From positions 45,560,192 through 45,624,191 of the forward strand of contig OY754464.1 of the NCBI GenBank assembly GCA_963575645.1: DNA of 64,000 bases. Reading direction: 5' to 3'. This document shows positions 11,703-23,293 of this stretch, one piece after another. Under the pieces are notes generated by a model. That model made no database searches, was not told the DNA's origin, and saw only the letters and a list, made by a program, of their open reading frames with translations. Numbering within the stretch: position 1 is the stretch's first letter; each line of letters opens with the position of its first letter. The DNA comes from Xanthostigma xanthostigma. Taxonomy: Eukaryota; Arthropoda; Insecta; Raphidioptera; Raphidiidae. Made by a program: the position numbers and the translations under genes.

Positions 11703-12108
11703 TTAAAAGAGTTTACGCTGCATACATAGACGCGCTCTTTCGCACTCACGGGCTCACATAGGTTATTACACCCACTCACCCAATACTTTTATTCAACACT
11801 GTCAAAGATACATCTGGGCGCGCCAAGATGGCAGAGTGAACACTCTCTGTTTAGCAGGTAGTCTGCCTACTTAGTATTTTTGTGACTGTTCAAATCACTA
11901 TATTCAATCCGTTACTAGCTCTCTACTATTAGTCGCAAAGTTTGCTATGGTAAATCAAATATAATTTTAATTTGTTGTATGTGTTGACTATGCTCTCGAA
12001 ATTTCAATTCCATTTGGTGACAACTGCACACCCATCACATTACGTAATGTGAGCAGCATCGAGGGAATCGCTTTGTGACACCATTTGATAGCAATTTAGG
12101 GAAAGCTA

Positions 12109-12707
12109 GTAGGGTAGGACGGGGGAATGGCGTTCACTTAAGGAAAACATGGTGTATTTTTTAAATTATTTATTATAAATCAAAATTAAGAAGAGTAACA
12201 AAGTCTTTAATTATAGAGTAATCAACAATTTAACAACAAAAGCATATATCTTTCACCTACTAGTAGTAGGAAAACATTATTAAAAAAACATGTTTGAGCG
12301 GCATTGCCTCTGACTTTGGGTAATGCCGCTCAGGGTCTCATAAAGTAGTGTCCCCAATCCAATCCGGCTGTTTTACTGCTTTGATCATAATTGTTTTTGA
12401 TATTGTTGCGCTCATCAAATTTATAAACAAGTTTACGCAAATCTGCAACACTGAGTCCATAGTTAGAGAGCCCAGCAACTTAACTTGTTCAGCACCTAAT
12501 TAAAAATTAGATCAGCGCGGCCGCAAACAAAGAAACGCTCTTCACGGTCGCATGACGCGAGCTGACTGTCCGTTGACATCGCTGTCTATTAGAGGCCCCC
12601 TCCCCTCGCGCTTCACGCGACGTGACGTGTTGCTACTTTCCTTTTTGACAGAGTTACAGAGGTGAGCGCCATTACCCAGTGAGCGCCATTCCCCCTCCCT
12701 CCCCTAC
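12109..12707. mobile_element. pogo-like (Tc1/mariner superfamily) deletion derivative
   Basis: The termini GTAGGGTAGGACGGGGGAAT and (reverse strand) GTAGGGGAGGGAGGGGGAAT are imperfect inverted repeats flanked by TA on both sides (12107-12108, 12708-12709). The GGGGGAATGGCG..CACT sequence is shared further inward. A fragment of a transposase DNA-binding region is retained on the minus strand (12330-12476). There is also an internal hairpin TGAGCGGCATTGCC / GGTAATGCCGCTCA at about 12295-12332. Non-autonomous. Confidence 0.7.
12330..12476 (-). pseudogene. Fragment of pogo/jerky-like HTH transposase
   Basis: 48 codons to a TGA. The peptide reads AGLSNYGLSVADLRKLVYKF and DERNNIKNNY..SSKTAGLDW..HYFM, matching the layout of CENP-B/psq-type helix-turn-helix regions of pogo, Tigger and jerky transposases (G(I/L)S..DLRK.AY..AE.N.I...F......AG.DW...FM). 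In those proteins the region binds the element's ends. Only this piece of the gene remains, and it supports the pogo assignment made from the TA sites. Confidence 0.65.
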
Positions 12708-12709
12708 TA

Positions 12710-13722
12710 CTAAATTACACATTATTACGGTTTAATTTAGGGATCGACCGATGCCGATATCATATCGGTTATCGGCCAAAAACATACATACATATTGAGT
12801 AGATATTAAAAAACTTATGCCCGTCTTTCGAAAGGCGACAGTGTCGGTGCAGTAACCACAAAGTTTTATGAATGTAAACAGAACTGATACCATCATGGAG
12901 TTGAGAACGGAATAGATCAATAACTTTAATTCATGAAGATTTCTAGTTTGCACTATTGTTTTCGAGCTTCATATGATTTTTAGCATGGACTATAATAATT
13001 ATGCTTGGAGTATTTTATGCACTGCAATTACAAAAGAGCAATGGACCGTCCATGCAGAAACAAATGAACGTAATGTGGCCTCCGGGAGGGCGCGGTTCGG
13101 TTGAGAAACTGCACTGTGAATAATATTATACCCGATGATTGCGCGTCGAGATGAGTGGCTATTTGCGAATGTCCAACTAATTGACTAATTTGTATTTATG
13201 TACGCATTACTAACTTGCATTGCGTTTTTGCTATTTATATGTTTGTATTTCGATTTAGAAAATTATGTACCTACGTTCATTTATTGATTGAATTTTGAAT
13301 GTTTTAAAGCAGACATTATTCTTATGAGTTCGGTCCGTGACTGCAAACGCACTAAAATTGGTTAGTTTTTTTTCTGACAATTGTGACGTCATAATGTTTA
13401 AATGTTTTTACGCTATAGTATACTATCAATGGCTTCTACATGTGTCTTGACTAAAAATATCCTAAAAAAAATATTGTTGACAAGTAATTCTATTTAATAA
13501 TGTGTGATAGAGCTTTTATAGAAGCCAATTCTGATAATATACTTACTGTGGATATATTTGTGATCACAGATTTTCTAAATAATGATACGTATTCGGTTCA
13601 ATTCAGCTGAGGTTAGAGATGCTAAAGCATCAATGTAAGTTTTTTTTTTCAAAAATAATAATGTGACTGTAATTTATGAGAAACTAAATATTTTTTATTA
13701 AATATAATTAATTTATTATTTA
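12710..13722. other. Unannotated stretch
   Basis: No terminal repeats, RNA genes or recognisable coding blocks. The 73-codon minus-strand frame at 12732-12953 has no familiar motif. Confidence 0.4.
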
Positions 13723-14534
13723 CTAGCGGACCCGGCGAACTTCGTACCGCCTAACAGTATTATATATATATATCTATATAATTGGAACATCTATCTATCT
13801 ATTTTATTTATTTTAAAATATACATGGACGTATATGTGTGTATGTCGAACACTCCGGCTGCGCCGTCGTGCCCGGTGCAAAAGAACGAATGGGGATATTT
13901 GAATATTTGATTAACGTCTGATTAGTACTCTTCAATAAATAAATTATCGACCAATTTTTATAAGATCAACAACATTTTCGATATGAATAAAAAAAAGTAT
14001 ACTTACAACACAAAATCCGTTGTTATTGGAAGCTCGTGTCACGTGTTGAGTACTTTTGAGGTTATAAAATCACTTGAAAATTATTTAATGATGAAAAATG
14101 TTAAAAGTATATAAATCAATGTTTTTTTAATTTTTGACAGAATTTTTTCAAATCATACATAAGGCTGTTTATATTTTAAAACCATGGATACGAATTTAAA
14201 AAAAAATTCGTGTCTTTAATAATATGAACTTTATTCCATAGCAATAAAGCTCAAATTGACTACGTTTTAGTTAGAAATCATTTGTATGGGAAAAAGAAAA
14301 GGGCTATTTTTAGGGTTTTTCCAGCAATAATTCTAATTTTTCTCGATTAGAATTATTGCTGGAAAAACCCTAAAAATAGCCCTTTTCTTTTTCCCATACA
14401 AATGATTTTCTCGCCGTAAAAACCATCCTTGAACTTCAACGAACATTTTAAAAAAAGATTTGGCCAAATTGGTCCAGGCGTTGTTGAGTTATGCGCTTAC
14501 CAACACATTTTGCGATTCATTTTTATATTATAGA
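13723..14534 (-). mobile_element. Non-autonomous Helitron, family A
   Basis: On the minus strand it starts TCTATAATATAAAAATGAAT after an A and ends GGCGGTACGAAGTTCGCC (hairpin), GGGTCCG, CTAG, then T. This is the full Helitron signature: A/T target, 5' TC, 3' hairpin and CTAG. The interior carries a 134-bp perfect hairpin (14276-14409) and the TTGATTAACGTCTGATTAG repeat end. No Rep/helicase sequence. A second copy of the same 3' end is at 31903 (+). Confidence 0.75.
14276..14409. repeat. Perfect hairpin, 62-bp arms, 9-nt loop
   Basis: AAATCATTTGTATGGGAAAA at the start is mirrored exactly at the end, with TTTTTCTCG as loop. It lies within the family A Helitron. Its arms look identical, suggesting recent origin or active homogenisation. 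Confidence 0.9.
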
Positions 14535-14689
14535 TTTAAATTATTTATTATTATTATTTGTAGGGTGTCACTCGAAATATATATATATATAAAAATTATA
14601 TTTCCAGTTGAAATATACCTTTTCAAGACATTATAAAAATACACAGCGGTTTTTAAGTAAGGATGACGTAAGGATTTAAGTGACTCCGA

Positions 14690-14830
14690 AATGAAACGAA
14701 CAAAAAAAAGTTTTTTTTAAGATCGGTTAAGCTGTTTGGATTGTAGGCTGGATACAAAAAGTGGGATAACAGATTCACAGACAAAAGTAGTGTAAAATAA
14801 GGCACTTTAGCTTACGCTATTCGCACCTAA
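14690..14830 (+). mobile_element. Helitron-like family F 3' end
   Basis: GGCACTTTAGCTTACGCTAT leads to TCGCACCTAA, the same hairpin-CTAA terminus as at 8777 and 44341. Upstream sequence (GATCGGTTAAGCTGTTTGGA) also matches those copies. The following base is A instead of the expected T. Confidence 0.4.
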
Positions 14831-15167
14831 AAAGGCAAGTAATAATAATAATTAATTAATGTTAGTCTATAAAAAATGGGGGTATATTTTTCAATTAATA
14901 TTCATTTATCAAATTAGTTTAGCACTAATATAGGCCAGTATCAGGAGAGTAGGTAAAAACAAGCCTAATTCAGAATTAATTAGGGGAAATTTGGAAATGA
15001 TTTTAATTTCTTCAATTTAGGTTTGACATGAAAATACTAAGTTATGACATAAATTTTTTATTAATATTTTTGAGTAAACAAGGTATATTTTTTCATTTGT
15101 AAAAATAACTTTTCCTTTGGTTATTGACTACCTATCCGAAATGCAACTATAACGAAATTACAATTAA

Positions 15168-15320
15168 GCTCTGTTCCAATCAATCTGAGAACGGTAACAG
15201 AACCGTCACAGTCCTCCGCAGTAGCTCAAAAACCGATACAAACAGTTTTGTTTTAGCTACTGCGTAAAACGGTGATGGTTCTGTTATTATTCTCTGTTCT
15301 CAGAGAGCTTGGAACAGAGC
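15168..15320. mobile_element. PIF/Harbinger-type MITE, TSD TAA
   Basis: GCTCTGTTCCAA and TTGGAACAGAGC form the terminal inverted repeats, extended imperfectly by AGAACGG..AACAGAACC. TAA is present immediately outside both ends (15165-15167, 15321-15323), the 3-bp T(A/T)A duplication typical of PIF/Harbinger. 153 bp, non-coding. Confidence 0.65.
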
Positions 15321-15323
15321 TAA

Positions 15324-16030
15324 TGTATCGTTGGCATATTCACTATTTATTTTTACTTTTTTGTCGTATAATTTATAATAATATTTATTATCTCTGAAAT
15401 AACACGTTGCCAAATGAGAAATAATAATGTTAATCTCTACCACAAGTGTAGCTTCTCGTGGCTAATCGGAGGCACTGTTTTCATAAAAAAGACTCTTTAT
15501 CTGCCAAAATCATTGGCTCACAAAACTGACTACGACGTTAACTGGAACTTTTACCTTCATCTAAAGTTGTGTGGTAATACTGGTTTTCAATGCATGACTG
15601 ATGATAATTAGATTACGAGTTAATATTGCAACTGCAGTTCCCAGAATTTGTAACAAACACAACTGTTACTAAACATGCAAAGCTGAGATACAGTTCAGTT
15701 CCTAGGGTCTCCGCTTAGAAATTAAACAGGAGTAATATTCTATTTTGACTTCGGTTTGCTAGAACCGAACGAGTCAATCTCGCGACGAAGCACTCTCTCT
15801 TAGTGACCGTTGGTTACAGATAGATCTCGTAAATCGTGATGAAATCGGAACTATACAAATATGCGAAGGTGCGTTCTAGAGAAATATAGGAAACGCCACC
15901 GACAGAGAACCTACTACGTATGGAGGGTAGAGGGTAAGGAGAACCGCCTCTGTGTATGAAAAGTGTCCGTCAAAAAAGTGGCGCTACCGTAGGAACAGTG
16001 TCAATTTTAAAGAAAACGCCAAAAGTTAAT
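15324..16030. other. Unannotated stretch
   Basis: No recognisable coding, RNA or element ends. Slightly higher G+C at 15760-15960. The open frame 15414-15611 (+) is short and unrecognised. Confidence 0.4.
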
Positions 16031-16150
16031 AATAATATAATAATAATCTTTATTAGTACAGATTAGTGCACTAAAAGGCGAGGTTCAGCCACAGGCTGTT
16101 TTTCATTAAAGTCCACTTGGGCAACTTTTCACAACACAAGATTTTCCCAT
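16031..16150 (-). mobile_element. Probable LINE 3' end
   Basis: On the minus strand the sequence runs into ACTAATAAAGATTATTATTA followed by more ATT units, the 3' tail form common for insect LINEs. Only about 100 bases of 3' sequence are present; class not determined. Confidence 0.35.
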
Positions 16151-16200
16151 TACAGGTATAAATTATCACAAAAAGCTTTGAAGTCGGTTAAAAATTAAAA

Positions 16201-16202
<2 letters not shown>

Positions 16203-16237
<35 letters not shown>
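16203..16237. repeat. (AAT)n microsatellite
   Basis: About twelve AAT units in a row, after GAAGTCGGTTAAAAATTAAA, which is the end of the AACCGACTTC repeat family seen again at 33976-34413. Confidence 0.9.
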
Positions 16238-16240
<3 letters not shown>

Positions 16241-16492
16241 GAAGTCGTTTGTTTTTTAATTATTTGAATTATTTATTTCAGCTTCAAGGGAGCGTTGTTG
16301 GTTTTTGAATGGTTTTCGAGGCGACATTATTGGTTTGTAGAAAAATATTCTGGCAACACTGGTCGATTCGAGAGTTTCTGGGAGTAGTGTAAATAGAAAG
16401 TACCTGTAGCGTATCTGGAATTTGAGTACGCCTGTATTGTAGAAACTTCCTGCATAACCAGTCATCTTCTATTTACTATATTATTATAATAT

Positions 16493-17173
16493 TGTTGCGT
16501 GCTCCCTGCTGGGACGACTATGCTTTCTGTGGAATATTCTCGCAACAACAACAATGAAAAGCAGGTAGTCAAAACTCGATCTTCATAAAGTTGCCTGAAG
16601 AAGGCGATGCATGTAAAGGAAGGACATCGGTGCTTCTAGAACATTCTTCCAGGCGGGGGACGAAGCTATAAAATGCGAGCGGAGTGTTTGGCAAGTCAGT
16701 CAGTTGGTTAGTTGCAGCGCGTACGTACAGTAGATTACAAATAGCTGTGTGACATAAATTGTTCAGTCGGTACAGCAAGACCGAGGTAGGTGCTAAGGTA
16801 GAAGATAAATGAGCTGTGTAAACCATTGAGTGCAATTATATAAATCTGGTTTTACATAAATAGCTTCTGTGTTGTAAATAATCGTGTGAATATAGTTAAT
16901 AGACAAGTGTGAATAAGTGAACTAGATAAACTTTGGTGTGTTCCTGTATTGTAAATATTTTGTGTACATAATTAGTGACTTTATATTCTTCTGTTACTTA
17001 GTCTTTTATTTTATTATTTAGAACTGTCGTTATTTTGTTTCTGTTAACGTTATTATTACTGTTAAGTTAAAGAAGTACTTTTTCGTTTGTGTTTTTAACT
17101 GTTTTGTTAAACGTTTAATATTTATTACTGTAAATAAATAATTTCCACCACGAGCTAGAACAATTTTGTTACA
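16493..17173 (+). mobile_element. Solo LTR with TSD ATAT
   Basis: Starts TGTTGCGTGCTCCC and ends TTTTGTTACA, flanked directly by ATAT on both sides (16489-16492, 17174-17177), as expected for an LTR left by recombination between two LTRs. It contains a TATAAAA box (16677), insect-type TCAGT initiators (16696, 16700) and a TTCTAGAACATTC heat-shock-type element (16634). A 526-bp copy lies in opposite orientation at 57372. The 4-bp duplication suits Ty3/gypsy, but no internal region is present to confirm this. Confidence 0.8.
16634..16704 (+). promoter_or_regulatory. LTR promoter: heat-shock element, TATA box, initiator
   Basis: TTCTAGAACATTC at 16634-16646 has three alternating TTC/GAA pentamer cores at perfect 5-base spacing, the consensus binding site of heat-shock factor. 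TATAAAA follows at 16677-16683 and TCAGT initiator motifs at 16696 and 16700. A second partial site (TTC....GAA..TTC) lies at 16525-16539. The order fits a stress-responsive pol II promoter; activity is inferred. Confidence 0.55.
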
Positions 17174-17379
17174 ATATATAGAGCACATAAAATTGATATA
17201 GTAAAGAATATGAATAAAAGGTTCTACGGGGAGATAAATTTAATAATAGATGCCTGTAAAGACAGAAGTTTACAAACAGATTATATAGAATTTAATTAAA
17301 TTAACTGACTATATTTTATGTAATAGGTACCTTCAAAACGAATCGAGAAAATCATTCTGGTAATGTTCATCTAAATATA

Positions 17380-17852
17380 TAAAAGGAAACCGTGACTGAT
17401 GACTGAATGATCTATCAAAGCATAGCTCAAACTATTGGACGGATTGGGCTGAAATTTGGCACACAAATAGTTATTAATGACGTAGGCATCCGCTATAGGA
17501 ACGGATTTTAGAAAATTCAACCGTTAAAAGGGTGTAACGGGGTTTCAAAATTTGCATGGAGAAATCATATAAGAAAGATATATCACTTCAAAAATGCGCA
17601 GGATTACTCCTGTCAACAAATAAATAAAGACGTGTTTCATGCTTTCTCTAAAACAACCCCTTTAGAGGGTGAAAAGAGGTAAATAGTCTAAAAATCAACA
17701 TGGGTGTCATTTTCAAGGTTTTTCAGGACGTTGTCGTCAATTTTGAAATTTATTAGGGGGGGTCTACGTCGAGAAAGGAGTAACTATGCCAAATAATGAG
17801 AATGCATCCGTGTTTTGGCTCAATCGCGTGCGAAGCCGCGGATAACGGCTAG
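17380..17852 (+). mobile_element. Non-autonomous Helitron, family D
   Basis: Begins TCTAAATATATAAAAGGAAA after an A and ends AGCCGCGGATAACGGCTAG before a T; the AGCCG/CGGCT hairpin overlaps the terminal CTAG. 473 bp, no coding sequence. The interior (GACGGATTGGGCTGAAATTT, GGGTGTAACGGGG) is a very widespread insect motif. A truncated relative starts at 31904. Confidence 0.75.
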
Positions 17853-18011
17853 TACTTTATATCAGTGACTCATATAATTTATATATAGCTACACTACGGA
17901 TCTGAAATAGTAGAAGGTGTCTTATTATTATAGTGTGGTTCGTTTATTAGTGGCGGGGAAGCAATGTAAAGCACACTCGTGCGGCGTGCCACGTATCGCT
18001 TAGTATTAATA

Positions 18012-19046
18012 GTGGCGGCTATAAGTCGGAGGACTGGTAAATTATTTGAGCCGGAATGAAAGTACCTTCCCCCCCCGTTTTCGAGGATGCTGAACACGAT
18101 GGCGGCGTCAGAATTTCTCATTGGGGTGGCCCAACCTCTCAAACCAGTCAAAAACCACCCCAGAGAGGGGTTAAACGCGATTTACTAGGTTTCCCTGCAG
18201 AAAGAAATACTTTACCCCCGTTTTCAAGGTTGCTGAGCACGGTGGTGGTCTTGTATATCGCGTCCAACCCCTACCAACCCCTCCACCGGCCAATACTCAC
18301 CCCCGGAAGGGGTGAATTTTTTTTTATTATCACCTAGGAACACATTTGTCCCCGTTTCCGAGGATATTGAGAATGGGAAAAATAATAGTACTTCTCTTCT
18401 TGGTTGTAATGGTCTTTCATTTCGGTTCAGCTGCAAAAAATATCATCAAGTACCGCCAGTAGATCTATTGAATAATTGATACATACATTTATTTTTATAT
18501 ATAAATAATTCAACACATTTATTACGATACATGAAAGTACGGTTAAACAAATCGCTACAGTTTCTTCTCATAAATTGCAATAATTAAAAAATTCACCCCT
18601 TTAGGGGTTGAGTATTGGCCGGTGGAGGGGTTGGTAAGGATCGGACGCGATATCCAACACCACCACCGTGCTCAGCTACCTCGAAAACGGGGGGAGAACA
18701 TATATTTACCGTTGAAATTGCAAAAAAATAAATTCATTCCTTTCGGGGGTGAGTATTGGCCGGTGGAGGGGTTGGTAGCGGTAGGACGCGATATCCAACA
18801 CCACCACCGTACTCAGCATCCTCTAAAACGGGAGTAAAGTACTTCTTTCTGCAGGGAAACCTAGTAAATCGCGTTTAACCTCTCTCGGGGGTGGTTTTTG
18901 GCCAGTTTGAGGGGTTGGGCCACCCCACTGAGAAATTCTGACGCCGCCATCGTGTTCAGCATCCTCGAAAACGGAGGGGGAAGGTAGTTTCATTCCGGCT
19001 CAAATTATTTACTATTTTCGTGTTTTTTCCGACTTATGGCCGGCAC
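18012..19046 (+). mobile_element. TA-flanked TIR element, copy 1 (internally palindromic)
   Basis: Terminal repeats GTGGCGGCTATAAGTCGGA and (reverse strand) GTGCCGGCCATAAGTCGGA, with TA on each side (18010-18011, 19047-19048). Inside, both halves carry inverted copies of a unit with C-runs, GTTTTCGAGG(A/T)TGCTGA, GATATCGCGTCC and CCACCGGCCAATACTCA. No transposase. A 1166-bp copy in opposite orientation lies at 36485. The short open frames here are repeats of the same unit and not genes. Confidence 0.75.
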
Positions 19047-19048
19047 TA

Positions 19049-19812
19049 CAATGCATAGAATAGATCAACGGTGCCCAATCTGTGGCTCGCAAACTTAATT
19101 GTGGTTCAACAATAAATAAAAAATATAAAAAATGATATTTTTTTTAAATTTTATATCGTGTAAATAATTAGAAGTTCAATTTCTATCAACCTAATTTTTT
19201 GTGTAATTTTAATGTACCTACTTGACTCTATAACATTCCATTGGAATTTTAAATAAAGAAATATTTCTATTCTTCTATTCTATTCTATCAAAAATTGATT
19301 TCAACATAACAAATTCAAAGAGGAAATTAAACAATATATAGGTAATATTGATTTACTTTTTTTATTATTATACCTCAAGAACTTTAGATCGGCTCCTAAT
19401 ATTTATAGGTAGGTAGGTTCTTAATGCAGAAAGTCTGGGCACCTCTATAAGTATAGAATACTACGTAGAATAAGCGACCCCTACTAAAAATACCTATCAG
19501 TGACGCCATACAACTATTTGTGTTTTAGGTTTCTGATATGCGATACCAACGCGAGCGGGTCGGCGCGAGGATTGACAACATCCCTATATAGGAGCCTTTC
19601 TAAAATTTCAACCGCGATGAATGACAACGACACGCGACAAGTCTCAAAAGTCTCCTAAATGGAACTGAATCAATTCTAGACTTTAGATGTGTTTATTGGT
19701 GTAGTTCTGAACTGATTCTGTATTGGCACTACAAAAGCCCTTAATAGGGCTGTCATAACTGCGTGTTCGTTGGTCAAATCTTCAGACTGTTTAAATTTAG
19801 TTGTAACAACGC
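19049..19812. other. Unannotated stretch
   Basis: GGTGCCCAATCTGTGGCTCG near 19070 resembles a hAT-type terminus, but I found no partner. A TTCTATTCTATTC simple run lies near 19270. Otherwise nothing supported. Confidence 0.4.
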
Positions 19813-20535
19813 AACGCAATTAGGGTTTGCAGTATCGGTACTGAAATCGAGTTTATATTTATGGAGGAGATCCAGTACCGAGAAATTCGATACTTTCGGT
19901 ACTAGAGAAAAAATGTGTTAAGGAGGTTGATGCGTTATAGTCCCAATCAAAAGTAAGTCGAATTCTAAATGGGAACTTTTCCATAATAAATTTTTACAAA
20001 AGGTTATAAGTCGATGATACCAATAAATTATTGTCATAAAGGCATAAATAAATAATTTTTTTTAATAATAGTTAATTATTTCAGTATTTTTACTTAATGA
20101 ACTAATTTTTGAATTTTTTGTACAAAGTTAGGTTAGAAAAAATAAATTTATCTAAATATCTGTATTTTACATATTTTTTGCAGTAAATAATTAAAAAAGA
20201 AATTAGAGGTAATAAAAATTAAAATTAAATCATTACAAAGTTGAAAATTCAGTTAACATTGTTAAAATTGTCAAGAATAAAAGTCCATAATCGAAAAGTG
20301 CTAAGGTTTAATATTTTTTTTTTTTTTATTTATTAAAAGTCTCCTAATTACCTAAATTGGAAAAAATATTAAAATAATTATGCGTAAAACATCGATGCTT
20401 TACATAGTTAGTTTTCAGAACTGCTGACATTATTTGCAAGAAATTAAAATGTACCGTTTGCATGGTAGGTTGACATATTTTCCATAAGACTACATATAAA
20501 AGTTTTTTTTAATTTTTAACTTTATAAATCTCCTA

Positions 20536-23088
20536 ATTAGCCCAGTCATATTTTACACTAAAAATCGCTAATCTCGCAAACTAACATGTAGTTCTGATTT
20601 TTTAATATGTTGTTAGGACCACTACCAGTAGCGTATATCCAAGTTTGCAGCTTCGAAAGACCTGTGCTAACTTTGCAGCACTTAAAAAACCGAAATTTTC
20701 GCACTTTTTTTGGTATTCTCAATATAGGTCTTAAACTATGCATTTTTTTATAAAATATTTTTTATACGTTTTTAAGTAGACTAAAATTGCTACAATTTGA
20801 GACCAGAACCAGCTCTGTAGGTTCAATACTTACCAAGATACAGCTTTCCAAAAATTGACCAGTTTTTTCAAAAAAGTGAAATTTTAAGATTTGGTCAATT
20901 TTTGACCCCGATATCGGGGAAAATACTCATTTTAAGGGTAATATCATAGGAACATATATTGTAGCAAATGTAATTAGCTTTCATCTAAGCAGAGAACGAC
21001 GTCTGTAGGCCATATAGTTTACTCACAAATTTTAAAAATCCAAAAAATGAGAAAACTGCATTTTTGCAAATTTAAATTTAATACCTAGTAATCGTTATGT
21101 AAATCCATTCAGTGATTTTAATGTGGTTGAGTAACAAAATTGAGTAACATAGTAGCATAAACGAGTAACATAATAAAAAAAATAACATAATTGATAACAT
21201 CATAAATAAATTATGCAGTTTTTGACAAAATACCGTCGTATTTCAGCCATTTTGTAAAAAATATTTACAAATTATATTCATGAACCTTCCTCGTTTATCG
21301 CTCTTTCTATTACCGAAAACAATTTCAAAATCCGGTGCGTGATTTAGTAGAAGAGAGCGGAGAAAAAGACAGAGACTTTGTTTTTAACTATGCAGTCTTT
21401 GACAAAATACCGTCGTATTTCAGCCATTTTGAAAAAATATTTACAAATTGTATACAGAAACCTTCCTCGTATATTTTTCTTTCTATTAGCGAAAACCATT
21501 TCAAGATCCGGTGCGTGGTTTAGAAGAAATGAGCGGTGAAAAAGACAAAGACAGTCTGAGACTCTGATTTTAACTATAGAGTCTTTGCTAAAATTCCGTC
21601 GTAGTTCAGGTATTTTGTAAAAAATATTTATAAATTATATACATAAACTTTCCTCGTTTATTGCTCTTTCTAGATCCGGCGCATGGTTTAGAAGAAGTGA
21701 GCGGAGAAAAAGGCAAAAACAGACAGAGACTGTTTTTAACTATGCAGTCTTTGACAAAACACCGTCGGTGTTCTTCTAAACTATGCGCCGGATCTTAAAA
21801 TGGTTTTCGGTAATAGAAAGAGCGATAAGCAAGGAAGGTTTCTGTATATAATTTGTAAATAGTTTTTACAAAATGCCTGAACTACGACAGTGTTTTAGCT
21901 CAGACTGCATAATTAAAAATAGATCCTCTGTCTGTCTTTGTCTTTCTCTCAGCTCACTTCTTCTAAGCCATGCACTGAATCTTGAAATGCTTTTCAGTAG
22001 TCGGAAGAGCGATAAACAAGGAAAGTTTCTGTATATAATTTGTAAATATTTTTTACAAAATGCCAGAACAGCGACGGTGTTTTAGCAAAGACTACATAGT
22101 TATAAACAGAGAGTCTGCCTATCTTTGTCTTTTTCACCGCTCATTTCTTCTAAACCACGCACCGGATCTTGAAATGGTTTTCGCTAATAGAAAGAAAAAT
22201 ATACGAGAAAGGTTTCTGTATACAATTTGTAAATATTTTTTCAAAATGGCTGAAATACGACGGTATTTTGTCAAAGACTGTGTATTTAAAAACAAAGTCT
22301 CTGTCTTTTTCTCCGCTCTCTTCTACTAAACCACGCACCGAATTTTGAAATTGTTTTCGATAATAGAAAGAGCGATAAACGAGGAAGGTTCATGAATATA
22401 ATTTGTAAATATTTTTTACAAAATTTATGGTGTTATCAATTATGTTATTTTTTTTATTATGTTACTCGTTTATGCTACTATGTTACTCAATTTTGTTACT
22501 CAACCACATTAAAATCACTGAATGGATTTACATAACGATTACTAGGTATTAAATTTAAATTTGCGAAAATGCAGTTTTCTCATTTTTTGGATTTTTAAAT
22601 TTTGTGAGTAAACTATATGGCCTACAGACGTCGTTCTCTGCTTAAATGAAAGCTAATTACATTTGCTACAATATATGTTCCTATGATATTACCCTTAAAA
22701 TGAGTATTTTCCCCGATATCGGGGTCAAAAATTGACCAAATCTTAAAATTTCACTTTTTTGAAAAAACTGGTCAATTTTTGGAAAGCTGTATCTTGGTAA
22801 GTATTGAACTTACAGAGCTGGTTCTGGTCTCAAATTGTAGCAATTTTAGTCTACTTAAAAACATATAAAAAATATTTTATAAAAAAAATGCATAGTTTAA
22901 GACCTAGGTATATTGAGAATACCAAAAAAAGTGCGAACATTTCGAGTTTTTTGAGTGCTGCAAAGTTAGCACAGGTCTTTCGAAGCTGCAAACTTGGATA
23001 TACGCTACTGGTAGTGGTCCTAACAACATTAAAAAATCAGAACTACATGCTAGTTTGCGAGTTTAATGTTAGATATGACCGGCCTAAA
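20536..23088. repeat. 2.55-kb near-perfect palindrome with internal repeats
   Basis: Everything from CGCAAACTAACATGTAGTTC near 20576 is mirrored at about 23040-23063, and the match continues through both arms to a centre at about 21766 (AACACCGTCGGTGTTC). Each arm contains about three direct copies of a 169-176-base unit (CCGGTGCGTGGTTTAGAAGA..GAGCGG..AAAAAGAC at 21332, 21508, 21676), inverted in the other arm (about 21777, 21960, 22146, 22320). The open frames on both strands are mirrored shadows of these units, with no gene-like support. It sits within the hAT. Confidence 0.9.
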
Positions 23089-23293
23089 TGACTGGATTTT
23101 TTACAGAAAATTTTGTCATAAAAAAATCTATTAGACAAACTTGATTTCAGATTTTTTTCATTATCTTCGTAAAACGGCTCAACCTTCTTAAACGCTTGTT
23201 GTTTTTGATTAAAATGTTGGAAATAGTTTTGAAGAAGTCTAATCACAATACAAATCATTGAATTACCCTACGTAATTCAATAAAATTTAAATG

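Noticed and set aside
14276-14409. Perfect hairpin as a transcription terminator
   Set aside because: 62-bp arms are far longer than a terminator, and the host is a eukaryote; it is a repeat inside a Helitron.
16569-16835. 88-codon minus-strand frame in the solo LTR
   Set aside because: It overlaps the LTR promoter antisense and has no coding motif.
18056-18837. Several frames with similar peptides (EGLV..GRDIQHHHR..), also at 37.1-37.4 kb
   Set aside because: They arise from the repeated unit of the TA elements read in different frames; the peptide similarity follows from the DNA repeat.
21335-22338. Overlapping open frames of 60-90 codons on both strands
   Set aside because: They are mirror images produced by the inverted 170-bp units of the palindrome and have no start or family support.
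20536-23088. CRISPR-like array
   Set aside because: The repeats are 170 bp, inverted around a centre and without unique spacers; the sequence is eukaryotic.
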